Shown: positions 1 through 8,329 of the stretch, piece after piece
Layout: each line of letters opens with the position of its first letter
Numbering within the stretch: position 1 is the stretch's first letter
Assembly (NCBI GenBank): GCA_041653595.1
Contig: JBAZFB010000009.1
Location: 1-53,949, forward strand
DNA length: 53,949 nucleotides
Reading direction: 5' to 3'
Source of the DNA: Candidatus Omnitrophota bacterium
Lineage (GTDB): Bacteria > Omnitrophota > Gorgyraeia > Pluralincolimonadales > Pluralincolimonadaceae
Position numbers and translations under genes: made by a program
Notes under the pieces: model-generated
The model's input: only the letters and a program-made list of their open reading frames with translations
What the model was told of the DNA's origin: nothing
The model's database searches: none

Positions 1-212
1 GCTCACCGAACACATTGTATACGGACGCAGAGGTTGACGATGCTAACGTATTAAAATGTCCGGTGGGCGGAGCTTCTTACGGCAGCTGGACGACACAGCC
101 TTTTACCACTACATCATCAAATACTGCTGTCCTGACGTGCACAGTCGCCGGGCATGGCGGCGGATCTGCAGGCGTAAGCCTCTATAAGGGCGGTTACGTA
201 AAGATAAAATAA
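1..212 (+). CDS. C-terminal fragment of an unrecognised protein
   Basis: An open frame enters from the left edge (codons start at base 3) and ends with TAA at 210-212, so only about 69 C-terminal residues are visible. They are rich in Thr, Ser and Gly with many beta-branched residues and end in GGYVKIK, which suits the edge of a beta-sandwich of an exported protein. I recognise no family. A TTG at 15 is in frame but the frame is open upstream of it, so it need not be a start. Confidence 0.5.
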   Translation, partial: SPNTLYTDAEVDDANVLKCPVGGASYGSWTTQPFTTTSSNTAVLTCTVAGHGGGSAGVSLYKGGYVKIK

Positions 213-235
213 ATAATTGTTAACATTTTAGGGTA

Positions 236-264
236 TTTACAAAGAAAGGCACTTGGGTTACAAT
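236..264 (+). promoter_or_regulatory. Probable sigma-70 promoter of the tRNA-Cys/tRNA-Leu unit
   Basis: TTTACA at 236-241 and TACAAT at 259-264 are separated by 17 bases, each one mismatch from consensus. The predicted start near 271 lies 15 bases before tRNA-Cys. The -10 box sits inside the loop of the inverted repeat at 245-278. Confidence 0.5.
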
Positions 265-278
265 ACTCCGGTGCCTTT
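245..278 (+). terminator. Hairpin with T-rich tail behind the left-edge gene
   Basis: AAAGGCAC (245-252) pairs perfectly with GTGCCTTT (271-278), with an 18-base loop followed by TTGTTT. It is placed as an intrinsic terminator of the gene ending at 212. The long loop makes it weaker than a typical terminator, and the loop carries the -10 box of the tRNA promoter. Confidence 0.5.
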
Positions 279-285
279 TGTTTAA

Positions 286-361
286 GGCGACGTACCCAAG
301 TGGCTAAGGGAGCGGTCTGCAAAACCGCGATCCACCGGTTCGATTCCGGTCGTCGCCTCCA
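286..361 (+). tRNA. tRNA-Cys (GCA)
   Basis: A full cloverleaf is visible. Acceptor arm 286-292 pairs with 351-357. The anticodon stem GCGGT/ACCGC encloses CTGCAAA, so the anticodon is GCA. The T arm contains GGTTCGATTCC. The discriminator is T, as expected for tRNA-Cys, and CCA is encoded at 359-361. Confidence 0.97.
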
Positions 362-386
362 GATTTATCTATTATAAGCGCCAAAC

Positions 387-473
387 GCCGGGATGGCGGA
401 ATTGGCAGACGCACGGGACTTAAAATCCCGCGACCGTAAGGTTATGAGGGTTCGACCCCCTCTCCCGGCACCA
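387..473 (+). tRNA. tRNA-Leu (TAA)
   Basis: Acceptor arm GCCGGGA (387-393) pairs with TCCCGGC (463-469). The anticodon loop CTTAAAA gives TAA. A long variable arm, typical of class II tRNAs, lies around 431-446. The discriminator is A and CCA is encoded at 471-473. It lies 25 bases after tRNA-Cys, so the two are probably co-transcribed. Confidence 0.97.
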
Positions 474-513
474 TCTCGTCAACAAATTACCACTAAAAAG
501 CAAGATATTTTCC

Positions 514-547
514 TTGACAAATGTATGCGTTGGGTGTAGTTTATACA
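514..547 (+). promoter_or_regulatory. Candidate promoter upstream of the diguanylate cyclase gene
   Basis: A perfect TTGACA lies at 514-519. At the ideal 17-base spacing the -10 is only TAGTTT (537-542); a better-looking TATACA at 542-547 is 22 bases away. The -35 is convincing and the exact -10 is not. Transcripts from here would run through the hairpin at 575-599. Confidence 0.35.
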
Positions 548-574
548 AAGCTAGGGTAACATAAATATAAAACC

Positions 575-599
575 GGAGCCGGAAATTAGGCTCCTTTTT
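575..599 (+). terminator. Terminator-like hairpin just upstream of the cyclase gene
   Basis: GGAGCC (575-580) pairs with GGCTCC (589-594) around an 8-base loop, followed by TTTTT. It can end the tRNA transcript. It lies only 18 bases before the ATG at 618, too close for a promoter in between, so the cyclase mRNA probably carries it as a leader hairpin. Confidence 0.6.
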
Positions 600-617
600 G
601 TTTGATGGGACTGGAGA

Positions 618-2645
618 ATGGAAAAGAAAAAAGTAGTAATAATAGAGAACAATCCGACGGTAGCGCAGGATATCTCCGATATCTTTTCGGAGAAGGGCTA
701 CCTTCCTTTGTTAGCGGCCAACGGGCTGGACGGCATAGAGCTGGTCTGCGAGGAATCGCCCGAACTCATCATGCTTAATCCCGGCATTACAGACATAAAC
801 GGCAGTTCCGTATATAAACTCCTCAGGGACGACCCCAAGAACGGCCACATCCCCATCCTGATCTGCGTCACCAGCGAAAGGGGTATGTTCAGGTTCTGCG
901 GCATGAAATCTCAGCCCGAACAGAACATGATCAGGTTTACGGCAAAATCCGATTTTAAGGATAACCTGGAAAAATCGCTCGATCTCATAGAGAACCGCGT
1001 CCTGTCGAATAAATTCCAGCTCGACAGCGAACATTTCAAGAAAGTCCTGGTAAAGCTTGTGAGCGCTTACCAGTCGTATAACGGTTTATCGTCGGAAGAG
1101 GTCAAGGGTATCCTTAACGAAGTCCTCGATAAGATAACGACGATGCTGAGTTCCGAACTCGGGTCGTTGATGCTCGTCGACGAACCCGCGCAGGAGCTTG
1201 TTATCAAGGCCTCCAAAGGATTAAGCGCCGACGTAATTAATAAGACCCGCATAAAGGTGGGCAAGGGGATCTCCGGTTGGGTGGCGAAGGCGGGGAGCCC
1301 GTTACTGATAAGGAACATCGAGACCGACGAGCGTTTCTCCCGCCAGAATTCCAAGAGATATTATACATCGTCCTTATTGAGCGCGCCCATCCGGATAAAG
1401 AACAGGATCGTAGGCGTGATCAACGTAAACAATAAATCAACGAAGGAGCCTTTTACGGAATACGACCTTGCGCTCCTGACGATCCTCACAAATGAGATGT
1501 CTATAGCGATCGAATCCTCGCATTGGCAGAAAGAGCTCGAAGAGGCCAACGAAAAAATAGAAAAACTCAAGATCAGCAAGGAGATCCTCGGAGATATCGC
1601 CCGTTCGCTCGATGACGAATTATATGAGTTGACAATCTCGCAGGAAGTTAGTAATATAATATACTCGAGGCTCGATTATAAGGAGATAATAGACGCGATT
1701 TTGGAGATAATCGAGCGCTCCATCGATTGTCATCTATGCGGCTTATTGTTTGTGGATGAGGAAAAAAAGACGGGGATAATAGTCGAGGTAAAATACCCGG
1801 CTACCCAGCAGGAGATTGACAACTTTAAGCTGAAGATCATAGAAACGTTCAACAGGTTAACAGGGGGGAGACTGTTGCCGGAACAAGTTTCGGTTGATCA
1901 GGCTCGAGACAGCGGAAATTTAATAGACTCATCCGCCGAAGACAGGAATATCCTCAGCTCTTTCCAGGCGCAATTACTTTTGGCCGGCGAGAAGCCTATC
2001 GGCATGCTGGCAGTCGCCAATTCATTCCCGAACGCCTTCAGCGGCGAAGACCTGAGAGTCTTCTCGATCATATCCCGCCATTCAAGCATCGCGATAAACA
2101 ATACCATGCTCCACAAGAAGATAACCGAGCTTTCGATAACAGACGGCCTTACCGGCCTTTATGTCTACAGGTATTTTAACGACGCGCTCGACAAGGAAAT
2201 ACTGCGATCGGCCAGGTACAGGCAGCCATTCGGCCTCATAATGATCGACCTGGACAGCTTCAAGAAGATAAACGACAGCTACGGCCATCCCCAGGGCGAC
2301 GAGGTATTGAAAGAAGTCTCCCAAATATTCAAGAAGATATGCCGCGAGGTGGATATCGTGGCGAGGTACGGCGGCGAGGAATTCGCGATAATACTTCCGG
2401 AGACGGACCTGGAGGGCGCGTTTGTCCTGGCCGACAGGATAAGGATGGTCATAAAGAATTACGCTTTCGGAACAAAAGAGAACGTAATAAACCTGACAGC
2501 GAGCATCGGGGCCGCGAGCTATCCCGACATAGCGGTCTCGAAAACGGAACTCATAAAGCACGTCGACAGGGCGTTATACAGGGCCAAGGCCGAAGGCAGG
2601 AACAAGACCTGCCGCGCCGTAAAGGAGATCACGAATGAGATTTAG
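618..2645 (+). CDS. Diguanylate cyclase with pseudo-receiver and two GAF domains
   Basis: A 675-residue cytoplasmic signalling protein. Residues about 4-125 form a receiver-like domain, about 165-300 and 335-495 are GAF sensor domains, and about 510-670 is a GGDEF domain. The active motif is GGEEF at 585-589, with RxxD (REVD) five residues before it, the c-di-GMP inhibitory I-site. It should therefore be an active, product-inhibited c-di-GMP synthase. The receiver looks degenerate: the phospho-acceptor Asp is replaced by Asn (MLNPGI) and the acidic pair reads EN. No membrane segment is seen. It overlaps the secretin gene by 11 bases, suggesting translational coupling and a role in controlling polysaccharide export. 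Start ATG 618 is preceded by GGGA and GGAG. Confidence 0.9.
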   Translation: MEKKKVVIIENNPTVAQDISDIFSEKGYLPLLAANGLDGIELVCEESPELIMLNPGITDINGSSVYKLLRDDPKNGHIPILICVTSERGMFRFCGMKSQPEQNMIRFTAKSDFKDNLEKSLDLIENRVLSNKFQLDSEHFKKVLVKLVSAYQSYNGLSSEEVKGILNEVLDKITTMLSSELGSLMLVDEPAQELVIKASKGLSADVINKTRIKVGKGISGWVAKAGSPLLIRNIETDERFSRQNSKRYYTSSLLSAPIRIKNRIVGVINVNNKSTKEPFTEYDLALLTILTNEMSIAIESSHWQKELEEANEKIEKLKISKEILGDIARSLDDELYELTISQEVSNIIYSRLDYKEIIDAILEIIERSIDCHLCGLLFVDEEKKTGIIVEVKYPATQQEIDNFKLKIIETFNRLTGGRLLPEQVSVDQARDSGNLIDSSAEDRNILSSFQAQLLLAGEKPIGMLAVANSFPNAFSGEDLRVFSIISRHSSIAINNTMLHKKITELSITDGLTGLYVYRYFNDALDKEILRSARYRQPFGLIMIDLDSFKKINDSYGHPQGDEVLKEVSQIFKKICREVDIVARYGGEEFAIILPETDLEGAFVLADRIRMVIKNYAFGTKENVINLTASIGAASYPDIAVSKTELIKHVDRALYRAKAEGRNKTCRAVKEITNEI

Positions 2646-4266
2646 CAGGCAACTTTTGTTTTGCAGCTTCGTCACGGTTTTCCTTTTGGTGTTTGCCCAT
2701 CCCGCCTGCGCCCAGGACGATAAGACGATCACCCTAGACGTGCAGAACATGAATATAGACGCGGTCGTCAAGATGATAGCCGACCAGAGCGGAATGAACG
2801 TAGCCCTGAGCAATAATGTCATAGGTACGGTCACCGTAAAACTTGACAACGTAAGCGTGATCCAGGCCCTCGACTCGGTCCTGAAGGCGAATAATTACCT
2901 GTATTCCATAGAAAACGGGATAATATCCGTCTATACATACCAGGACTCGGAGCAGCAGGAGCGTTTCGTAAATCTCGAGACGAAGGTGTTTTCTCTTGAA
3001 TATACGGATGTTACCGACCTGAAGAAAGTCCTGCTTTCGATGAAGACCGCCCGCGGCAGGATAGAGACGAATGAGAAGAACAACCAGGTAATAGTGACAG
3101 ACACTCCGGAAAAGGTAAAAGAGATCGAGATCGCGCTTAAGGAACTCGACCGGCCTACCGAGACGAAAGAATATAAACTTTTGTATTCCAAGGCCAAGGA
3201 TGTCGAACCGAAGATACTCCAGGTGATCCCCAAAGAGAAGGGCGACGTATATATCGACGAAAGGACTAACAGCATAACCGTCAGGGCGACGCCGGTCATA
3301 CTGAAAAACATAGATGGTTTTATCGGGGGATGGGATTCCCAGCATAAGCAGGTGCTCATAGAGTCGATGATATTAGAGGTCACCCTCGATGAAGGGACGA
3401 AGCTAGGAATACAATGGCAGCAATTGATGCAGCTCCCGGTCGATGCCAGCGGCAAAGCTGCCCACCATCCCGCGCTTGTAAACACAGCCGCGATGTTTGC
3501 CTCCGGACTCCCGGCGGCGGGACCGGCGGGTTTCTTTAAGATCGGAAGCCTTACCGCCGACGAATATAATATCGTTATAGACGCCCTCAAGAGCAACGCG
3601 AATACCGAGGTCCTTTCGAGCCCGAGGATCGTGGTCATAGATAACGAGAAAGCGAATATACTCGTCGGGAGCAGTGAGCCGTACGCGGTGGCGACGACCG
3701 ACCCGATAACCCACTTGCTCGTCCAGGATATAAAATATATAGATGTCGGCGTAAAATTGGAAGTCACGCCGCAGATCGGCGAAGATAATTATGTCACGAT
3801 GAAGATCCACCCCGAGATCAGCACCGCGAGAAGGGTACCCGAGGTCGACAACGTCGTGGCCAAGGATACCACCCAGGCCGACACAGTGATGATGGTCAGG
3901 GACGGCGAGACGATAGTCCTGGGCGGTCTCATCAAGAACCAGAAGAAGCTGACGGTAAATAAGATCCCGGTATTGGGGGACCTGCCCCTGGTCGGCATGC
4001 TCTTCAGGAATAAGAATTACCAGGACCAGAAGAGAGAGGTGATAGTCTTCGTCACCCCTCATATCCTGACTAATAATAACCGCCAGACGATTTCGAGACA
4101 GGAGTACCAAGAAACCGTCAACAGGACCAAGAGGCCGGATGATATCGTCACCGATGCCATAGAAAAGTCCGGCGGGGTACTGATCACCCCCGTAGAGAAA
4201 GAAAAGAAGAGCGAGGCGATAAGAAAAGATATTCAGAGATTGTTAGACGGCGGCGATGAGTATTAA
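2635..4266 (+). CDS. Secretin (GspD/PilQ family) in an exopolysaccharide locus
   Basis: A 543-residue outer-membrane secretin. Residues 1-27 are a signal peptide ending at ACAQ. A short STN/N0-type domain (about 30-85) and two N-domain repeats (about 115-245) precede the secretin C domain (about 260-480), which carries the signature VLGDLPLVGMLFR followed by EVIVFVTPHIL. Secretins form gated multimeric pores, usually for type II secretion or type IV pili. No other T2SS or T4P core gene is adjacent; the neighbours are a GGDEF protein and, four bases downstream, a Wzz-type protein and a tyrosine kinase. This suggests a polysaccharide-linked exit pore, which is inference. AAGGAG at 2622-2627 supports the start at 2635. 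Confidence 0.9.
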   Translation: MRFSRQLLFCSFVTVFLLVFAHPACAQDDKTITLDVQNMNIDAVVKMIADQSGMNVALSNNVIGTVTVKLDNVSVIQALDSVLKANNYLYSIENGIISVYTYQDSEQQERFVNLETKVFSLEYTDVTDLKKVLLSMKTARGRIETNEKNNQVIVTDTPEKVKEIEIALKELDRPTETKEYKLLYSKAKDVEPKILQVIPKEKGDVYIDERTNSITVRATPVILKNIDGFIGGWDSQHKQVLIESMILEVTLDEGTKLGIQWQQLMQLPVDASGKAAHHPALVNTAAMFASGLPAAGPAGFFKIGSLTADEYNIVIDALKSNANTEVLSSPRIVVIDNEKANILVGSSEPYAVATTDPITHLLVQDIKYIDVGVKLEVTPQIGEDNYVTMKIHPEISTARRVPEVDNVVAKDTTQADTVMMVRDGETIVLGGLIKNQKKLTVNKIPVLGDLPLVGMLFRNKNYQDQKREVIVFVTPHILTNNNRQTISRQEYQETVNRTKRPDDIVTDAIEKSGGVLITPVEKEKKSEAIRKDIQRLLDGGDEY

Positions 4267-4269
4267 ACC

Positions 4270-5901
4270 ATGACCACGACAACGCATGAGGACCAAGGTT
4301 CGCTACGCGATTATCTACAGATAATCTTCCACCGCAGATGGTTTTTTATGATGCCTTTCGTCATCGTCTTCTTTACTGCCAGCATAGGCAGTTTTTTTCT
4401 GCCCAAATATTACAAGTCATCGGTCCTTATACTCGTCGAAGAAGAGAAACCCGTAAATCCGCTCGCGACCAAAGAACCGGCATATGTTTCTTCTACGGGC
4501 CAGCCTCCTACGCTCGCAGAGCAACTCAAGACATTAGCCGAAAAGATCTTAAACTACCCGCATCTTTTAGTGTTGGTAAAGACCCTTGGCATGGATAAGG
4601 GGGTTGCCGACCAAGTCGCTTATGAAAAACTGCTATTAGGCATACGTAACCGGACCGACGTAAGAATGCGTTCTCCGGACGTTTTCCAGATCTCATACGA
4701 AGATAAAAATCCGGTTGTATCAAGGGACGCCGTAAGGACGCTGGTAAAGATCTTTATAGACGAAAATAAATCAAAAAAGACCGAGCAAGCCCAGGACGCC
4801 GTTAAATTCGCAGAACAGCACGCCCAGCTTTATAAGAAAAAACTCGAAGACTCGGAAAAAGCCCTTTTCGAATTCCGGGCCCAGTATCCAATGCAGCTGC
4901 CAGGGAAGGAACTCGATTATAACGTCTCCATGCTCACTAATTACCAGACATCGCTTACGGCCATCCAAATGAGCATAAAAGAAGCCCAGAACAAGATAGA
5001 CCTGGTAAAAAGACAATTAGCGGGGAGGGAGCCGGTCATAATAACGGCCGAGTCGATAGACCTTAATCCTGCGGTCAGCCGGCTTAATTCCAAGTTACAA
5101 TCGTTACAATCTCAGCAAGAGGAGCTTATAAAGACTACTCCTGATTCGCCTGACATCTCTTCTTTGCAGGTCGAGATGGAAGAGACGCGCGATCAACTGC
5201 GGCTCGAGACCGAAAAACTGGTCGGAGGAGAGACCGCCCAGACCGCGCCCCTTTTTTTCAAGAGGCTTGAGCAAAGACTTAGAGATGCCCAAAAAGAGGC
5301 GGATGAATTAAGGGTGCGGGAGAAGAACCTGCAGGGGCTGGTCAGGGAATACGAAAAGAGGATCGAGACACTGCCGGAACAGGACAGGAAACTGGCCCTG
5401 CTTACGAGAGATACCGAAGTAAATGACAATATATATAAAATGCTGGTGCTAAAAGTGGAAGAGAATAAACTCGCGACATCCGAGGCCGAGGAGAAAGGCA
5501 CTAAATATACGATCCTGGACGATGCCAGGCTCCCGCTTAAGCCTTCCAAACCGGAGATCTTGCTGATAGGGATAGTCGCTTTCATATTGGGAGTCCTTTC
5601 CGGTTTCGGCTGCGTATTCATGGCTGAATTCGCGGACCATTCCTTCAGGGGGGTGGAGGACGCGAGGGCATTTTTGAAATTCGAGATATTGGGGGCCGTG
5701 GCGACCATTGTCGACCGTAACGAGGTAATGGCCCGGAATGCAAGGCAGCGCGTGGTCGGGGTGACGGTGATAATATTGTATATCGTCTTTTTCGCCGTCG
5801 CCGCGAGTTACTCAAATGCCAGGCAGGAAGAGGTAAAGAATAAAGTCATCGAGATAGCCAACAAAGAAAAGACTGCCGAGGCGAAACAATATGGCAAATA
5901 A
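4270..5901 (+). CDS. Polysaccharide co-polymerase / chain-length determinant (Wzz family)
   Basis: A 543-residue inner-membrane protein of the Wzz/GNVR type. A transmembrane helix at about 25-45 is followed by a periplasmic region (about 50-430) with long coiled coils, then helices at about 435-460 and about 498-516. The third helix is absent from classic Wzz proteins but matches, as I recall, the chain-length determinants of exosortase (XrtA) systems. It should set polymer length together with the polymerase at 9260 and be controlled by the kinase that overlaps its 3' end by 11 bases. The start is three bases after the secretin stop. Confidence 0.88.
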   Translation: MTTTTHEDQGSLRDYLQIIFHRRWFFMMPFVIVFFTASIGSFFLPKYYKSSVLILVEEEKPVNPLATKEPAYVSSTGQPPTLAEQLKTLAEKILNYPHLLVLVKTLGMDKGVADQVAYEKLLLGIRNRTDVRMRSPDVFQISYEDKNPVVSRDAVRTLVKIFIDENKSKKTEQAQDAVKFAEQHAQLYKKKLEDSEKALFEFRAQYPMQLPGKELDYNVSMLTNYQTSLTAIQMSIKEAQNKIDLVKRQLAGREPVIITAESIDLNPAVSRLNSKLQSLQSQQEELIKTTPDSPDISSLQVEMEETRDQLRLETEKLVGGETAQTAPLFFKRLEQRLRDAQKEADELRVREKNLQGLVREYEKRIETLPEQDRKLALLTRDTEVNDNIYKMLVLKVEENKLATSEAEEKGTKYTILDDARLPLKPSKPEILLIGIVAFILGVLSGFGCVFMAEFADHSFRGVEDARAFLKFEILGAVATIVDRNEVMARNARQRVVGVTVIILYIVFFAVAASYSNARQEEVKNKVIEIANKEKTAEAKQYGK

Positions 5902-6760
5902 CGGCAACGGGTTCAAAAAATTAAGCGATGCCCTGAAAAAAGCCGCCGAAGAGAAAGGTGAAGCTTTGCAGAAGGACAGGGCTCCGATAATTACCCCTCC
6001 GCCGTCACTTCCGGAAAAGGAGAAGCAGCAGGCTCCTCAAGAGGCGCCTGTGTATGAGGCCGCTAAAAGGCCAGAAAGCCAGATACGCTCAACCGGAATA
6101 AGCAAAAAGATCGTGGCTTATCATAATCCCACCGGTCCTGTAGCGGAGCAGTTCCGCGTCCTGAGGATGCATGCCTGCTCTTCGGAGAAGAACTTTAACA
6201 TAAAAGTTATAGTTGTCACCAGCTCCGCTAACGGCGAAGGTAAATCGGTCGCGGCGACGAACCTCGCGGTAGTCATGGCCCAGGATTTCGGGAAACCGGT
6301 CCTGCTTATCGACTGCAATATACGTAAACCAGCCGTAGATTCATTGCTGGGGGTAAGGAGCGACAGGGGACTTGCCGACGTCCTGTCGGGAAACCTGAAA
6401 TTAGAAGAAGCGCTGGTAAAGACCGATATCGCGAACCTGGTAGTACTGCCGGCGGGGCAGGCGCCCGCTAATCCGAACGAATTGCTAGCCTCAGACAGGA
6501 TGAAGGCCCTTCTGGCGGAGGTAAGGCCGCAGTTTGAGGCGGTAGTCCTGGATACGCCCGCGGTCATACCGTTCGCAGACCCGAGGATATTGAGTAAAGT
6601 GGTCGATGGCGTTATAATAGTGGTAAGGGCGGGAAAGACACGCCGGGAAGTGGTAGCCCGCGCGGAGAGCATCCTGAAGAGTGTCGGCGCGAATATAATG
6701 GGGTATGTCCTTACAGGCGTAGAATATCATATTCCTGAGTATATTCACCGGCATCTGTAG
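5891..6760 (+). CDS. BY-kinase-type tyrosine autokinase for capsule/EPS export
   Basis: 289 residues of the CpsD/CapB/EpsB family. After a Pro- and Gln-rich N-terminus (about 1-65) comes a Mrp/MinD-like ATPase with Walker A NGEGKS (Lys118), Walker A' LLIDCNIRKP and Walker B VVLDTP. The usual acidic residue after LLID is Cys here. These kinases cycle phosphorylation on a C-terminal Tyr cluster to regulate the partner Wzz. Only a few tyrosines are present near the end (GYV, EYH, EYI), so the cluster is minimal. The gene overlaps the Wzz gene by 11 bases and is followed by a strong terminator. Confidence 0.87.
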   Translation: MANNGNGFKKLSDALKKAAEEKGEALQKDRAPIITPPPSLPEKEKQQAPQEAPVYEAAKRPESQIRSTGISKKIVAYHNPTGPVAEQFRVLRMHACSSEKNFNIKVIVVTSSANGEGKSVAATNLAVVMAQDFGKPVLLIDCNIRKPAVDSLLGVRSDRGLADVLSGNLKLEEALVKTDIANLVVLPAGQAPANPNELLASDRMKALLAEVRPQFEAVVLDTPAVIPFADPRILSKVVDGVIIVVRAGKTRREVVARAESILKSVGANIMGYVLTGVEYHIPEYIHRHL

Positions 6761-6788
6761 TTCCTTAAGGAGGCTCATTCGGTGAATT

Positions 6789-6823
6789 AAACCAAAATCC
6801 CGCGACATGGATTTTGGTTTTTT
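6789..6823 (+). terminator. Intrinsic terminator after the autokinase gene
   Basis: AAACCAAAATCC (6789-6800) pairs with GGATTTTGGTTT (6809-6820) around CGCGACAT and is followed by a T-rich stretch. This separates the secretin/Wzz/kinase unit from the glycan assembly genes. A second inverted repeat (ATTCACCG/CGGTGAAT) brackets the stop codon just upstream. Confidence 0.85.
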
Positions 6824-6847
6824 AATTTATAAGAGGCTAGCGTTTTA

Positions 6848-8329
6848 ATGGAATCCGTTTCTAGAATAGCAAAAAATTCATTGGCCATGATGGCAGCCGA
6901 GATAATTAATAAAGTCTTGGCGTTAATCCTTTCCATTGCGATAGCGAGGTGGATGGGAGACGTTAAGTTCGGCCAGTACGCTTTTATAATAACTTTGATG
7001 ATGTTGTTTCAGATCATTGCCGATATTGGGCTTGATGGCCTGGTTACCCGTGAAGTAGCGAAACAAAAAGACAGGACCCTGGCGTATCTATCGAGTGCCC
7101 TATTCCTGAAATTTGCCCTTTCCGTCATAGCTGGCACTTTATTGATTTGCGCCTCATGTTTTATAAATAAGCCTACGGACGTTTTTTACGGTTCATGCGT
7201 CGCTGGAATTACGCTGATATTTACGGCATCGGCGAATATTTTTTCAGCGGTATTAAATGCTCACGAAAGATTGGACATCAAGGCGCATCTCCTGGTCGTT
7301 TCAAAGGTAATCGTTATCTTTTTCAGCTGCCTGGCGTTATATTTCAATAAGAATTTAATTCTGTTGATAGGAGCTATTGCTATAAGCGAACTTATAAGAG
7401 CAATTTCCGGTTGGGCGGTCTGTTCGAAGCTTTACGGAAAGTTGCTTGCCAAAATAGACCTGTCGTTGTGCAAAAAGCTGTTTATCAAATCCATCCCGTT
7501 CGCGCTAATAGGCATGATGGGGTTGATCTATTTTAAGATAGATACGGTAATGCTTTCGCTTATGATAAATGATCAAGTGGTAGGTTGGTATAATGCCGCT
7601 TATAATTTGCTTTCAGCCATTATGTTCATATCTGTAAGCTATACTCTGGCTATTTTCCCTTCCCTGTCGCGTTCCGCAGAATTTTCGGAAGACATATTTG
7701 CCTTTAGCTGGGAAAGGTCCATAAAATATCTGGTACTAATAGGGATTCCTATATCGGCCGGGACCATGGTATTATCCGAGAGAATAATAATTTTGTTTTA
7801 CTCCTCAGGTTTTAAACAATCCGTGATTGCGCTTCAGATTATTATCTGGGCTCTCCCCTGGATATTTATCAATTCCATAAACATGTATGTTTTGTATGCC
7901 GCTGGAAAACAGGCGCAAGTTGCTGTTGTTGTGGGAATAAGCATGGCAGCGAATATAATTTTAAACCTCATTGTAATCCCGAAGGCCAGCTACATAGGCG
8001 CTTCCGCCGTTACCGTATTATCGGAGATTATAAATGCGATCCTCTTTCTGTGGGTGATCAACAAGTACCTGTCCTTACGGACCGGCATATTTAAGATGGT
8101 GTACAAGCCGGCATTAGCCAGCATGGCTATGGCTATCGTGCTTTATTGTTTCAGAAATTCCAATTTGCTCTTACTGATCACTATAGGGGCGCTCATTTAT
8201 ATAACCCTTATCTATATGCTAAAATACCTGGACGAAAAGGATATTTCGATATTTTCAAAGATCATTAAAAGGACATTACCCAAGGAGCAACCGGATGGTG
8301 GATTTATCGATCTCGATAATAAGCTATAA
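6848..8329 (+). CDS. Wzx-type lipid-linked oligosaccharide flippase
   Basis: 493 residues with about 12-14 hydrophobic helices, of the polysaccharide synthase/MOP (MATE-like) superfamily. The N-terminus matches the family, with an early helix and ARWMGDVKFGQYAF. It should flip undecaprenyl-PP-linked repeat units to the periplasmic face for polymerisation. It is the first gene after the 6789 terminator and overlaps the next gene by 35 bases, suggesting tight coupling. AAGAGG about 11 bases before the ATG is a plausible ribosome site. Confidence 0.9.
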   Translation: MESVSRIAKNSLAMMAAEIINKVLALILSIAIARWMGDVKFGQYAFIITLMMLFQIIADIGLDGLVTREVAKQKDRTLAYLSSALFLKFALSVIAGTLLICASCFINKPTDVFYGSCVAGITLIFTASANIFSAVLNAHERLDIKAHLLVVSKVIVIFFSCLALYFNKNLILLIGAIAISELIRAISGWAVCSKLYGKLLAKIDLSLCKKLFIKSIPFALIGMMGLIYFKIDTVMLSLMINDQVVGWYNAAYNLLSAIMFISVSYTLAIFPSLSRSAEFSEDIFAFSWERSIKYLVLIGIPISAGTMVLSERIIILFYSSGFKQSVIALQIIIWALPWIFINSINMYVLYAAGKQAQVAVVVGISMAANIILNLIVIPKASYIGASAVTVLSEIINAILFLWVINKYLSLRTGIFKMVYKPALASMAMAIVLYCFRNSNLLLLITIGALIYITLIYMLKYLDEKDISIFSKIIKRTLPKEQPDGGFIDLDNKL

